Shown in pieces: positions 8,987 through 18,048 of a stretch of DNA of 64,000 nt. A model generated the notes under the pieces. It was given only the letters and a program-made list of their open reading frames with translations, was not told the origin of the DNA and searched no databases. How positions within the stretch are numbered: position 1 is the stretch's first letter; every line of letters begins with the position of its first letter. This DNA comes from an uncultured Bacteroidales bacterium (GTDB lineage: Bacteria; Bacteroidota; Bacteroidia; Bacteroidales; Paludibacteraceae), in NCBI GenBank assembly GCA_900316995.1, contig ONEZ01000001.1, positions 1 to 64,000 on the forward strand, written 5' to 3'. The translations under genes and the position numbers were made by a program.

Positions 8987-10027
8987 CTATTTGCAGGCTG
9001 GCTGTTGCCTTGTCACATTACGCAGATGTTTAAGCACCTTGGCGGCACCGGCTTCTGTGAGTTTCTTCTGGTGCCAGTCATGGCCATTGGGGTCTGGTTC
9101 AAATGAGACCACCATGTTATCGTCAATGTTGGCCACGCCACGCTCGCTTAGTTCAAACAACTCAGGATTTGTAAGTTGCAGCACTGTGCAAACATCCCAC
9201 ATACGCTGACCTGTTGCAGTAAAGCATTTTTCATAAACTACTTTTATAGGGTTAAGGTTTTGATCCTTGAGGTCTTCAAGCACAAGCTCAGCAGGATAGT
9301 CAACCGCTTGCCCAACTTCCATTGGGGAGTAGTATATTGGAGTTGTCCAACCATTAATCAGTATGCGAGCATTCTCCTTATCTTGCCTGAAATTATAATC
9401 AGGCTCAGGATTTCCTGAATAAAACTCACCTGCCATGATATACAACGCCTTAACTTTTTGAGCCACTAACTCAGGGCCTGAGAGAGGAGAATATTCATCA
9501 GCCTCAGATCTAAGCAGATTGGCAAGATTTGTAGCAAAGCCCAACAGACAAATAACCACACTGCTATCCTTAGCCTCAGACAGAATCTTGCGGTACAACA
9601 CTGTTGCATCTGGTAACTGAGAGAGTTCTTCAAGCGTGAGTGAGCGGCGCAGGCTATCACCATCAGCTGTTCTATGGTCAAGCATAACCTTGGAGTAGTC
9701 AATAAACACGTGCGGGTCTTTTACAGCACCAGACACAATGCCCATAGGAGTGTCCGGACGTCCGTACCAGCAGTTCATCAAATCCATTACAGCATAGTAG
9801 TTTATACCTTCTCTATCGGCCATAACAGCCTTTATATCCACGATGCCGTCATCGGCAGCCTTCTCAAGAATATCAAGCGCAAAAAGATCATCTGTAGATG
9901 AGCCCCAGTCTCCATCAATAATCACAGGCACTGGCTCCTGAATCTCTGTTTCAGATGTTTTATTACAAGAAACAACAAATAAGGATATGGCTCCTCCAAG
10001 CAAACAAAACAACAATGTTCTTTTCAT
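8987..10027 (-). CDS. Nucleoside-hydrolase-like lipoprotein
   Basis: 346 residues from the ATG at 10027; the frame extends to a TTG at 10036, but the ATG gives a clean signal. The signal ends VVSC (Cys21), so a lipoprotein is expected. The mature part opens PVIIDGDWGSSTDDLFAL, a variant of the DTDPGxDDAxA calcium and ribose-binding loop of inosine/uridine nucleoside hydrolases. The internal LGFATNLANLL matches the family's LGPLTNLA segment, and the length fits. The loop departs from consensus (DGDWGSSTDD), so the substrate is uncertain. It would act in the periplasm or at the outer membrane. It follows the six-gene envelope cluster on the same strand after a 7-bp repeat tract. Confidence 0.75.
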   Translation of the reverse strand: MKRTLLFCLLGGAISLFVVSCNKTSETEIQEPVPVIIDGDWGSSTDDLFALDILEKAADDGIVDIKAVMADREGINYYAVMDLMNCWYGRPDTPMGIVSGAVKDPHVFIDYSKVMLDHRTADGDSLRRSLTLEELSQLPDATVLYRKILSEAKDSSVVICLLGFATNLANLLRSEADEYSPLSGPELVAQKVKALYIMAGEFYSGNPEPDYNFRQDKENARILINGWTTPIYYSPMEVGQAVDYPAELVLEDLKDQNLNPIKVVYEKCFTATGQRMWDVCTVLQLTNPELFELSERGVANIDDNMVVSFEPDPNGHDWHQKKLTEAGAAKVLKHLRNVTRQQPACK

Positions 10028-10040
10028 AACTTTCAACTTT

Positions 10041-10116
10041 TAACTGTCAACTATCAACTGTCAACTATCAACTGTCAACTGTCAACTATCAACTGTCAAC
10101 TATCAACTGTCAACTG
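10041..10116. repeat. Tandem 7-bp repeat tract, about 11 units
   Basis: Units CAACTGT and CAACTAT alternate without spacers from 10041 to 10116, filling the gap between two minus-strand genes. There are no spacers, so it is not a CRISPR array. Related tracts occur elsewhere in the window. Confidence 0.9.
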
Positions 10117-10121
10117 ATTAA

Positions 10122-11459
10122 CTACTCCTCCACCTTTCTGTACTTGCCTTCAATGATAAGCATACCTGGGTAGATATCACCGCCACCTGCTTTCTTAAAG
10201 AATGTGGCGTCAAGATTTGCAGCATCTGATTTTTCCTCTGCCGCCATATAGCGGTTATCCCATATTTTACCCTTTACAGGTTTGAGAGTAGCCACATATT
10301 TATAGCGTGTCTTGTTTGTGTTAGGGTCAACTATACGCTGTATAACCTGGAACTTACTCTTCTCTGTTATACCCTCCTTCATGCCCACCTTGGCGGTGTA
10401 GCCCTCTATCTTGCCTGCGTCATTCATCTTGACCTCATAGATAGGAGTCTTTAGCTTGAAATCCTCGTATGCCACCTGCAGGGCAGCCACATTCTTATCC
10501 TGCGAGCGGGTGCAGTTAAGCTTCACAAGGTCACTACGCTCATATTTGCCCTTAAATGTGGAGTTTGAGTCAAACTCATACTCATGAGCCACATACTTGA
10601 CTTTGAACAGCGATGTGTCATTCATAAAGGCGCTCATCTTAGCCTCATCTGGCACTTCTGTGTAGTAGTTATTGTAGAATACGGCTGCCACAGAGTCATT
10701 CCACTGAAGCTGATAGAGGTATGAGTGGTTCATAACCTTAAAGCCCGTGAAACTGTCTGCAAAATCACTTGCCGCCTGTGCCAAATTTGAACCAGTCTTG
10801 TCACCTGTAAAGGCATCGCCTATAGCGCCAAGTATTCCTAATGCAACCTTAGCTGCCGCTGCACGTTCCTCTGCGGTAACGTAGGTCATGTCATTTATTA
10901 GAATAAACGTCTGACCAAGAAGCTCCTCTCCTGCGTCAGAGAGTGTGGCAAGACCACGGGTGGTCAGTTTGGCGTTCTGCACGTCAAGCGCCGTGGCGTC
11001 ATACTGGCCGCGCTCTTTTATAAGCTCCATGTTGAATGTGGCGGTGGCGGGATCTTCAGAACTGATATTAAACCACTTGGCCACCATATAAAGACCAACA
11101 TTGCTCTTATTGAGGAACTGCTCTATGGCGCGCGCGTTTTTCTCTACATTACCAGATGTGAGTTTCTTTGTGAATGACGCTTTATACAAACCTGATTTGC
11201 CTTTCCCTTGCACATTATAGAACCATTCGTTTTCAAGAACCTTAAGCCCCATATCGTGATCATCATACTTATCTGGAACCGGAATCTTCTCATACGCCTC
11301 CCTTATATCCTTACCAAACTCATCTTCAGGATGGTATATCATCATAGTGGCAAGAGAAGAACGGCGGTATTTCTGTAGAGTTCCATCAGATGTCTTCTGT
11401 TGTGCTAACAGAGGCAAGGTCAGGAGCACTGCAAATAAAAGTGTAGATAAACTTTTCAT
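10122..11459 (-). CDS. Exported protein of unknown function
   Basis: 445 residues with a signal peptide (about 1-19, ending LLAQ). The mature protein has a mixed helical and strand composition. A short glycine/alanine-rich segment (about 200-240, AAAKVALGILGAIGDAF) could be amphipathic or membrane-associated. I do not recognise a named family. It is the last gene of a minus-strand set that starts at 15651, and every member has an export signal. Its start is 76 nt after the stop of the preceding gene. A structural or envelope-associated role is inferred from context only. Confidence 0.75.
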   Translation of the reverse strand: MKSLSTLLFAVLLTLPLLAQQKTSDGTLQKYRRSSLATMMIYHPEDEFGKDIREAYEKIPVPDKYDDHDMGLKVLENEWFYNVQGKGKSGLYKASFTKKLTSGNVEKNARAIEQFLNKSNVGLYMVAKWFNISSEDPATATFNMELIKERGQYDATALDVQNAKLTTRGLATLSDAGEELLGQTFILINDMTYVTAEERAAAAKVALGILGAIGDAFTGDKTGSNLAQAASDFADSFTGFKVMNHSYLYQLQWNDSVAAVFYNNYYTEVPDEAKMSAFMNDTSLFKVKYVAHEYEFDSNSTFKGKYERSDLVKLNCTRSQDKNVAALQVAYEDFKLKTPIYEVKMNDAGKIEGYTAKVGMKEGITEKSKFQVIQRIVDPNTNKTRYKYVATLKPVKGKIWDNRYMAAEEKSDAANLDATFFKKAGGGDIYPGMLIIEGKYRKVEE

Positions 11460-11535
11460 TGTTAATATATTTTAACAATAACAAATGAGGGTGGCTGTAA
11501 TATGTCACCCTCACTATGTTAAACAAACAAATATA

Positions 11536-12480
11536 CTATCTCATCCAAGGCATAACAAGTGTGGTTGGTTTCTGTCCGTTACCGTAAGCAACACCAACAG
11601 CACGTGAAGCCTCAATACGTTGTTTTTCAAGATCAACACCATCCTGCCATTTCTTCATCTCAAACTTCCAGTCATCAAGCACCTTGGCCTTAACCTCATT
11701 ATAGAGACCTTGAGCCTCTCCATAGCACTTGGCATCTGGATAAATCTGAGAGAGGTACTCTCCAGCCTCGGCAGCGCCGCCACTGTTCTGCTGTGCAGCC
11801 CATGCAGCTTTTGCCTTGGCAAGGTTGACATCGCAGAGATGGTCTATGTACTGCTGGTAAACCTCCTTAGTTTTGGCAAGCGCCTCATCGTAGCAGTCGC
11901 AAACCTCTGGAACAGATGAAAGCTCATAAAGAGCGTTCTCATACTGTTTCTGGAATGAGAGGTTCTCTGCCTTCTTTATAATGTTAGGACAGTTTGCGTT
12001 GTAGTAGTCAATGATTTTCTGTTTACCGCTCTGCATAAAGGCTGACAGCTCCTTGGAATTTACATTAATAGCTCTAACGGCATTAATAAAGCATTTAGTC
12101 TCATTCTGCCCTACAGCCTTGGTCTCAATGCTGGTTGACGCAAACACCTTCTGGTCAAAGTAGTCACACAGGAAGAATGTAACCTGCAGGTTCTGAGCTA
12201 TCTGCATAGGAGGTCCCGGAACAATATCCTTGGTTATAGGTGTAAGCTCCAGCGATATAAAGAATCTGCTGAAATTCTCATTTGCAGCAACGCCATTATT
12301 TGCAGCAATCTGTTTCAATTTGGTTATAGCATACTGCCTTGCCCCCTGTGGAAGAGGGTCTGGCTGATCCGGAATAAGGATAGAGATAGGAATAAGGTCC
12401 TTCTTGTCCTGGAAGTTCTGTGCAACTGCTGTAGCTCCGCATACAAGCAATGCAATGGCTGATATAAATAGTTTTTTCAT
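11536..12480 (-). CDS. Exported protein of unknown function with helical repeats
   Basis: 314 residues, signal peptide about 1-20 (ending AVAQ). Residues about 30-150 look like an alpha/beta domain of the kind seen in CsgG- or LPP20-related envelope proteins (QYAITKLKQIAANNG and later FINAVRAIN). That likeness is weak. The C-terminal half is alpha-helical and Ala-rich (FQKQYENALYELSSVPEVC, then AKAKAAWAAQ) and resembles tetratricopeptide-type helices. It ends TTLVMPWMR. It belongs to the same set as its neighbours, with a repeat-filled 148-nt gap upstream. No specific function can be assigned. Confidence 0.72.
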   Translation of the reverse strand: MKKLFISAIALLVCGATAVAQNFQDKKDLIPISILIPDQPDPLPQGARQYAITKLKQIAANNGVAANENFSRFFISLELTPITKDIVPGPPMQIAQNLQVTFFLCDYFDQKVFASTSIETKAVGQNETKCFINAVRAINVNSKELSAFMQSGKQKIIDYYNANCPNIIKKAENLSFQKQYENALYELSSVPEVCDCYDEALAKTKEVYQQYIDHLCDVNLAKAKAAWAAQQNSGGAAEAGEYLSQIYPDAKCYGEAQGLYNEVKAKVLDDWKFEMKKWQDGVDLEKQRIEASRAVGVAYGNGQKPTTLVMPWMR

Positions 12481-12496
12481 AAATATTATTTTTATT

Positions 12497-12625
12497 GGTG
12501 AATCGGTTAATCGGTGAATTGGTGAATCGTATTGAATTGAGAATGGAGAATGGAGAATTGAGAAATAGTACTTTTAAGCTCCTTAACTCCTTAACTATCA
12601 ACTGTCAACTATCAATTGTCAACTG
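12497..12625. repeat. Intergenic repeat tract (AATCGGTG, GAGAATG and CAACTGT types)
   Basis: Three short-unit families follow one another: GAATCGGT/GAATTGGT units near 12497-12530, GAATGGAGAATGGAG near 12540-12560, and CAACTGT/CAACTAT near 12595-12625. The tract fills the gap between two co-directional exported-protein genes. Confidence 0.8.
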
Positions 12626-12628
12626 AAT

Positions 12629-13576
12629 TTATTTTTCACCAATAACAAGAACGGCTTTACCTAAGCCCTTGGTCATGACTTTGCTCTCAATTTGATAGTT
12701 AGTTTTCAAATATTTTCTAAGCTCCTTAACGTAGGCCTCAGTGTCAAGAGCCTTGCCGTTAGCATTAAAGAGCGGCATACGAACCTGCTCATAGTACATA
12801 TAGTTCTCAGAGCCGTCTGTTTTGCTGTAACGGTGGTTTACAGTGTTTTGGTTTAACCACTCATCTATGATGTCACCAAGTTCCTCTCCGCCAAACTCAC
12901 TTTCAAAATCCACACCGGAACCATTGTCAAACACCTTGAAATCTATGGCAACTTCACGTCCGTTCTCTGCCAAATCCTCAAAATGCTGCATAAGTGTGGC
13001 GGCAAAATTATCCATGTGTGAAACCACAGCCTCCTGAAGCAGCACAGGAACCTCTGCTGAGAAAGAAGGAGAGCCAGTACCTGTGGCATATGCAATCTGC
13101 TTATCGGTGTAGGCGTCAATACCTTTAAGAATAAAGGTTACAGACTTTTTAGGACCCACTGTATTAACTTTCCAGCTAAGATCAAGGATAATATCCGCTT
13201 TGGCTGTTTTTCGAATCTGGTCAAGCGGACTCTCCGCAAGTGACGCACCTGATGTTTTGCTTGTGGTCATATTATCCTCAGCAGCACGACGCTCTACAGA
13301 TTTTAGTGTAGCCTCCAAGTCCTTTAGAGGGAAACCACGCTCTGCCATCATACCGTTAATCTGAGTGATGACAAGAGCCAAATCCATATCTGTTTGGAAG
13401 GCCTTTTTATAATCTGGTACTATAGTAGTAGTCCCTTGATTGTCAAATTTCATGGTAAATCCATTCTCATTACACCAAACATCGCTTGGCTGCACCATTA
13501 AGGTAGGTTTCTTTGCCTGCGAGAATGCCATCTGTGCGGCAAGCAGGAGTGAAAGTAATGTTATAATCTTTTTCAT
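12629..13576 (-). CDS. DUF6175-like exported protein
   Basis: 315 residues, signal peptide about 1-20 (ending AFSQ). The start of the mature part (PTLMVQPSDVWCNENGF) and the following IVPDYKKAFQTDMDLALVITQINGMMAERGFPL resemble the Bacteroidota family DUF6175 as I recall it. The fold is probably a CsgG/LpoB-like alpha/beta domain, with the strand ADIILDLSWKV and the segment GIDAYTDKQIAYATGTG. The role of the family is not established. It is the fourth gene of the set starting at 15651, 29 nt after the previous stop. A periplasmic or outer-membrane-associated place is inferred. Confidence 0.75.
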   Translation of the reverse strand: MKKIITLLSLLLAAQMAFSQAKKPTLMVQPSDVWCNENGFTMKFDNQGTTTIVPDYKKAFQTDMDLALVITQINGMMAERGFPLKDLEATLKSVERRAAEDNMTTSKTSGASLAESPLDQIRKTAKADIILDLSWKVNTVGPKKSVTFILKGIDAYTDKQIAYATGTGSPSFSAEVPVLLQEAVVSHMDNFAATLMQHFEDLAENGREVAIDFKVFDNGSGVDFESEFGGEELGDIIDEWLNQNTVNHRYSKTDGSENYMYYEQVRMPLFNANGKALDTEAYVKELRKYLKTNYQIESKVMTKGLGKAVLVIGEK

Positions 13577-13605
13577 ATCAACCGATATTGTTAAAAGTTA
13601 ATAGT

Positions 13606-14091
13606 TTAAGGTTTGATAATTCCATCATCAATAAGTCTCTGCTGAAGCTCGGCACGCAGCACACGAACTGTATAACCATACTTAACCTGCTCTGCCCTAC
13701 GGGAGCGCTTGCGGGTTAGTGTACGTGTATCTTCTGTGCTCACATACTTTTTATATTCACCTTTATCCTTGAAGAAATTGTTGAAGTAATAAGAATACTT
13801 TTCTTGAGCGTTAACTTCATTGATGAGAGGTTTGGTGTTACAGCCGCCATTACCGCCACGTACACCCTTAAAAATAACTTCATTTACCGCATTCTTCTTG
13901 CACTGCTCAATAGCGTCAGTCTTGTTACGTCCTGTAGCCCATACTCTGAGAGTCTGTGAACCGTCAAGCTCAACGCCAAGACATTCTGTCTCTGAATTAT
14001 AATAGGCCTCTGTAGAGTTTGCTGCAAACAGGCTAAAAGAGGCAAATGCAATTCCCAATGTTAAGATAAGCTTTTTCATGATATTTCTCAT
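13606..14091 (-). CDS. Small exported protein, paralogue of 15160-15651
   Basis: 161 residues from the ATG at 14091. A second ATG at 14079 gives a shorter, also good signal peptide (MKKLILTLGIAFASFSLFA). The mature region shares a clear core with the gene at 15160: NAVNEVIFKGVRGGNGGC against NAVHGVIFKGVAGGSGC. In both, aromatic FFxxFF-DxGxxxKY segments and a conserved C-terminal YTVRVLR/VGVVVSVYK strand follow. The two genes flank the barrel protein at 14098. I do not recognise a named family. Duplication followed by divergence inside one operon is a direct reading. Confidence 0.75.
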   Translation of the reverse strand: MRNIMKKLILTLGIAFASFSLFAANSTEAYYNSETECLGVELDGSQTLRVWATGRNKTDAIEQCKKNAVNEVIFKGVRGGNGGCNTKPLINEVNAQEKYSYYFNNFFKDKGEYKKYVSTEDTRTLTRKRSRRAEQVKYGYTVRVLRAELQQRLIDDGIIKP

Positions 14092-14097
14092 ATTAAA

Positions 14098-15051
14098 TTA
14101 AAACTCGTATGCAATTTTTCCGCAAAGGAAACTTGTGAAACGTGTGCCCACTGTAGCAATATAGTCTGTGTAGCGTCCCATATCCGTCTCTTTAATCATA
14201 TAACGAGGCAGAACCTGTCCCATATAGGTAAGACCTATTAAAAGAGTATGACGTGGTGTGCCAATCTTTACACCTAATGTAGGAGCAAAAAAGAAACCGT
14301 CGCCCAATTTCAATTTTGCGTTTGTGGTATCATAAAATGCCTGCTCATTAGAACCTTTGTCCACGATGGCCACCATACCATCAAGATAGTTTCCGCTAAA
14401 TGACCATCCTAAATCAAACGCCCAGTAAGGAACCACCTGACGAGTGTCATTGGTTATAAAATTACCTCTTATATCCAGGAATAGAGGCACTGACCAAGGT
14501 GTGCCGCTGTATGTTTTGCCGTTGTACTCAGGAGCAGGAGCATAGCCTTGTGGCATACGCTGTTTAGGCTCATAAATTGACGTACCAGCATATTGCTGAT
14601 TCTCAGTATAGAAAGAGTTTCCTGTTGTAATGTAGTAACGGAATCCAACGCCTACGCCGATGCGAATCCACTGGTTAAAACGATAACCGTTTATAAATGA
14701 GAATCCTATGTTATAAAGGTTAGGATTATAATTTACATCAACAGAACCACCGCCCATAAGCTCCACAGCACACCACCAGCCGTTATCTTTTGTCTCATAA
14801 TCTACATATTTGGCGCGTTTAGGCTCTGCCGGAACAGTGGAGAGGGACTCTCCTTTGTCAATTTTACGTACTTCAAGTTTCTTATACTCTAACGTGGCTC
14901 CTGACTTTGTCTGAACGGTAACATTGTTCTCATCTTCAGATGTCACTGTGCCTTTAATAACACTGCCGTTATTAAGGTAAACCACATCCTCAGCAAATGC
15001 AGCTCCTGCAAACATCATTGCAGAGAGCAAAATAGTAAAAAGTCTCTTCAT
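14098..15051 (-). CDS. Outer-membrane beta-barrel protein
   Basis: 317 residues, signal peptide about 1-20 (ending AFAE). The first mature segment, DVVYLNNGSVIKGTVTSED, is a small beta domain often placed before barrels in Bacteroidota. From about residue 80 the sequence has alternating aromatic and polar strands (WIRIGVGVGFRYYIT, VPYWAFDLGWSFSG, TLLIGLTYMGQ) and ends in GKIAYEF with the terminal Phe usual for BamA-inserted barrels. It is the second gene of the exported set, between the two paralogous small proteins. It may provide the membrane anchor or pore for them, which is inference. Confidence 0.82.
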   Translation of the reverse strand: MKRLFTILLSAMMFAGAAFAEDVVYLNNGSVIKGTVTSEDENNVTVQTKSGATLEYKKLEVRKIDKGESLSTVPAEPKRAKYVDYETKDNGWWCAVELMGGGSVDVNYNPNLYNIGFSFINGYRFNQWIRIGVGVGFRYYITTGNSFYTENQQYAGTSIYEPKQRMPQGYAPAPEYNGKTYSGTPWSVPLFLDIRGNFITNDTRQVVPYWAFDLGWSFSGNYLDGMVAIVDKGSNEQAFYDTTNAKLKLGDGFFFAPTLGVKIGTPRHTLLIGLTYMGQVLPRYMIKETDMGRYTDYIATVGTRFTSFLCGKIAYEF

Positions 15052-15072
15052 AAATATTTAAGTATTAAAGTT

Positions 15073-15155
15073 TAATCGGTAAATCGGCTAATCGGTAAAT
15101 CGATTAAACGGTTATTCCCTAACGGTCATCAGTACGTCACCGGTTCACCGATTCA
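15073..15155. repeat. Intergenic tract of AATCGGTA / ACCGATT units
   Basis: Units AATCGGTAAATCGGCTAATCGG occupy the left part and ACCGGTTCACCGATTCAAC the right part. The two halves are roughly inverted, so the tract could fold into a hairpin. Confidence 0.75.
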
Positions 15156-15159
15156 ACTT

Positions 15160-15651
15160 TTAGAACAAGCTGTTAAGTCCCTTAATAACTCCAGCTTGCT
15201 CAAGAGCCTTGCGAAGATTGTCTTTATAAACACTGACAACCACGCCCACTTTATACTCCTTGCCTACCTTCATAGTTTCAGGCACACCAGTAGCAGAGCC
15301 ATATTTCTGAAAATCACCACCATCAGCAAAGAAACGGTCAAAGAAGTCAGCTCTATCGTACTCTACAGCAGGATTAGCAGCTAATGGACGCTGGGTTGCA
15401 CAACCGCTGCCACCAGCCACTCCCTTAAAGATTACACCGTGAACGGCATTCTTGACAGCCTGATTTGTGGCTACCGCCTGTTTTTTAGAGTAGCTCCATA
15501 CCTTTACCACGTATGTGCCTGCAGTACCAGTACCGGCACACTCAATTTCATAACGCCATTGTTTAGTGTCTTTGTTCGCCTTTGACTTAGAACCGGCAAA
15601 GCATGCTGTGGAAGCAAGAACCACAGCAAATAGAAGAATTAGTTTTTTCAT
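15160..15651 (-). CDS. Small exported protein, first gene of the envelope set
   Basis: 163 residues from the ATG at 15651; a TTG at 15657 is in frame but not needed. The signal peptide is about 1-20 (ACFAGSK). The mature protein contains NAVHGVIFKGVAGGSGC, the core shared with the paralogue at 13606, and a later DFFDRFFADGGDFQKYG. One of its cysteines (GSGCATQ) aligns with the paralogue's GGCNTK, so a structural or modified cysteine is possible. A perfect promoter lies 38 nt upstream, and the gene leads the six-gene set. Function unknown. Confidence 0.78.
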   Translation of the reverse strand: MKKLILLFAVVLASTACFAGSKSKANKDTKQWRYEIECAGTGTAGTYVVKVWSYSKKQAVATNQAVKNAVHGVIFKGVAGGSGCATQRPLAANPAVEYDRADFFDRFFADGGDFQKYGSATGVPETMKVGKEYKVGVVVSVYKDNLRKALEQAGVIKGLNSLF

Positions 15652-15688
15652 ATCCAATAATTTAATATTTTAACAATCTATCAGTTAG

Positions 15689-15719
15689 CAAAGGTAACCA
15701 TTGTAAACGTTTTTTCAAA
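15689..15719 (-). promoter_or_regulatory. Bacteroidota promoter of the envelope set
   Basis: On the minus strand: TTTG (15719-15716), 19 nt, TACCTTTG (15696-15689). It matches the consensus TTTG-N19-TAnnTTTG exactly and lies 38 nt before the ATG at 15651. Confidence 0.85.
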
Positions 15720-15785
15720 ATATATAGATATAAAATTTATCCACATCTATACAAAAGACCATTTACAACCCTACATGGTTTAAAA

Positions 15786-15887
15786 CAAAGACCGCTGAAA
15801 AACATTCTGCTTTCATTATGAAATTCATCGTTCGGCTAAAGCCTTACTCAGAATAACGGAAGATGCAAAATTTTTCAGCGGCCTTTG
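15786..15887 (-). terminator. Long inverted repeat after mutB with an inner REP-like segment
   Basis: Arms of 17 bp (15786-15802 and 15871-15887) pair with one G-U: CAAAGACCGCTGAAAAA against TTTTTCAGCGGCCTTTG. On the minus strand the second arm is followed by TTTGTTTT. The 68-nt loop holds two smaller palindromes, TTCATTATGAA and GGCTAAAGCC. It lies 21 nt after the mutB stop and probably ends the mutAB transcript. The inner segment looks like a short dispersed repeat inserted into the hairpin. Confidence 0.55.
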
Positions 15888-15907
15888 GAATCTAAATCCT
15901 AAAGATA

Positions 15908-18034
15908 TTATTCGTCGAGTAATATTTTAAGAATATCTACAGCAGCCTTTGAAACACTGGTTCCAGGGCCAAAGATAGCAGCAACGCCAGCTTTGTAGAG
16001 GAAGTCATAATCCTGTGCAGGTATAACACCACCAGCAATAACAATTATGTCTTCTCTGCCAAGTTTCTTAAGCTCCTCAATAACCTGAGGGATAAGAGTT
16101 TTGTGACCAGCCGCCAATGATGATACGCCAAGTACGTGTACGTCATTCTCCACTGCCTGCTTAGCGCTCTCGGCAGGAGTCTGGAACAAAGGTCCCATAT
16201 CCACGTCAAAGCCACAGTCTGCATAACCGGTAGCTACAACCTTAGCACCACGGTCATGTCCGTCCTGACCCATCTTGGCTATCATAATACGTGGCTGACG
16301 GCCTTCCTTCTTAGCAAATTTCTCAACAAGAGCACAAGCCTCCTGGAAGCTTGGGTCTTTACTTGCAGTTGCACTATACACGCCTGATATTGTTCTAATT
16401 GTTGCTTTATAACGACCTACTATCTTCTCACATGCGTATGAGATTTCACCAAGTGAAGCTCTGACACGAGCCGCCTCCACAGCAAGCTCAAGCAGGTTGC
16501 CTTCTCCTGTCTCCACACACTTGGTAATGGCATCGAGGGCTTTCTTAACATCCTCTTCATTACGGTTTGCACGGAGCTGGTTCAAGCGCTCAATCTGCTG
16601 CAAACGTACTGTGGTGTTATCAACCTCAAGAATGTCAATTGGATCCTCGTGGTCAAGACGATACTTGTTTGTACCCACGATGGTCTGCTCTCCAGAGTCA
16701 ATACGAGCCTGTGTACGGGCGGCTGCCTCTTCAATACGCATCTTAGGAATACCTGTCTCAATAGCGGCAGCCATACCACCAAGCTTCTCAATCTCCTCTA
16801 TATGGGCCCATGCCTTTTCTGCAAGCTCATTAGTGAGAGTCTCAATGTAGTAAGAACCTGCCCATGGGTCAATCTCCTTACAAATCTTGGTCTCCTCCTG
16901 AATGTATATCTGTGTATTACGAGCAATACGTGCAGAGAAGTCTGTAGGCAATGCAATAGCCTCATCAAGCGCATTTGTGTGAAGTGACTGAGTGTGACCG
17001 AGAGCGGCACCCATAGCCTCAATACATGTACGACCAACGTTATTGAACGGATCCTGCTCTGTAAGTGACCATCCTGATGTCTGGCAGTGTGTACGCAGTG
17101 CAAGTGATTTAGGATTTTTAGGATTGAACTGTTTTACAATCTTTGCCCACAGCATACGTGCAGCACGCATCTTTGCTATCTCCATGAAGTGGTTTGTACC
17201 AATAGCCCAGAAGAAAGAAAGACGTGGTGCGAATGAGTCAATATCCATGCCAGCGTTTACACCGGCACGCAAATACTCAAGACCATCAGCAAGTGTGTAT
17301 GCAAGCTCAATATCAGCGGTGGCGCCAGCCTCCTGCATGTGATAGCCGGAGATTGATATTGAGTTGAACTTAGGCATGTTCTTTGATGTGTATTCAAAGA
17401 TGTCAGCAATAATCTTCATAGAGAATTTAGGTGGATAGATATAGGTGTTACGCACCATAAACTCCTTTAGAATGTCATTCTGAATAGTACCTGCCATCTC
17501 CTCAAGTTTGGCGCCCTGCTCCAGACCTGCGTTAATGTAGAACGCCATGATAGGAAGAACGGCACCGTTCATTGTCATGGAAACTGACATCTTGTTTAGA
17601 GGAATACCGTTAAACAGGACCTTCATATCCTCTACTGAGCATATAGACACACCTGCCTTACCCACGTCACCCACAACACGTTCATGGTCTGCATCGTAGC
17701 CACGGTGTGTAGCAAGGTCAAACGCTACAGACAAACCTTTCTGACCCGATGCCAGGTTACGACGGTAGAATGCGTTACTCTCCTCAGCCGTAGAGAAACC
17801 AGCGTACTGACGGATTGTCCACGGACGCATAGGATACATACCGCTGTAAGGTCCGCGCAAGAATGGTGCAAGACCTGCAGCATAGTTGAGGAAATCAAAG
17901 TCTTTTATGTCATCTTTTGTATAAACTGTCTTAACAGGAATCTGTTCCGGTGTAATCCAGTTCTGCTCGTTACCGCAATCTGCTGTAGAAGGGGCAACTT
18001 GTTTAATATCTATATCATTGAAATTAGGTTTCAT
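15908..18034 (-). CDS. mutB: Methylmalonyl-CoA mutase, large (catalytic) subunit
   Basis: 708 residues, the usual length for this subunit. It catalyses the B12-dependent exchange between succinyl-CoA and methylmalonyl-CoA, part of propionate production. The N-terminal barrel has the substrate-site stretch [20 protein letters not shown] and [13 protein letters not shown]. The C-terminal cobalamin domain carries DGHDRGAK (lower-axial-ligand His) followed by GVSSLAAGH and FGPGTSV. It is 14 nt downstream of mutA and shares its promoter. No meaB chaperone gene is adjacent. Assignment is secure. Confidence 0.97.
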   Translation of the reverse strand: MKPNFNDIDIKQVAPSTADCGNEQNWITPEQIPVKTVYTKDDIKDFDFLNYAAGLAPFLRGPYSGMYPMRPWTIRQYAGFSTAEESNAFYRRNLASGQKGLSVAFDLATHRGYDADHERVVGDVGKAGVSICSVEDMKVLFNGIPLNKMSVSMTMNGAVLPIMAFYINAGLEQGAKLEEMAGTIQNDILKEFMVRNTYIYPPKFSMKIIADIFEYTSKNMPKFNSISISGYHMQEAGATADIELAYTLADGLEYLRAGVNAGMDIDSFAPRLSFFWAIGTNHFMEIAKMRAARMLWAKIVKQFNPKNPKSLALRTHCQTSGWSLTEQDPFNNVGRTCIEAMGAALGHTQSLHTNALDEAIALPTDFSARIARNTQIYIQEETKICKEIDPWAGSYYIETLTNELAEKAWAHIEEIEKLGGMAAAIETGIPKMRIEEAAARTQARIDSGEQTIVGTNKYRLDHEDPIDILEVDNTTVRLQQIERLNQLRANRNEEDVKKALDAITKCVETGEGNLLELAVEAARVRASLGEISYACEKIVGRYKATIRTISGVYSATASKDPSFQEACALVEKFAKKEGRQPRIMIAKMGQDGHDRGAKVVATGYADCGFDVDMGPLFQTPAESAKQAVENDVHVLGVSSLAAGHKTLIPQVIEELKKLGREDIIVIAGGVIPAQDYDFLYKAGVAAIFGPGTSVSKAAVDILKILLDE

Positions 18035-18048
18035 ATTGTGTCCCTCCT

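Noticed and set aside
10028..10036. TTG start for the nucleoside-hydrolase-like gene
   Set aside because: The ATG at 10027 gives a complete lipoprotein signal.
10041..10116. Possible CRISPR array
   Set aside because: Units are 7 bp with no spacers between them, so it is a plain tandem repeat.
15652..15657. TTG start for the first gene of the envelope set
   Set aside because: The ATG at 15651 directly starts a normal signal peptide (MKKLILLF).
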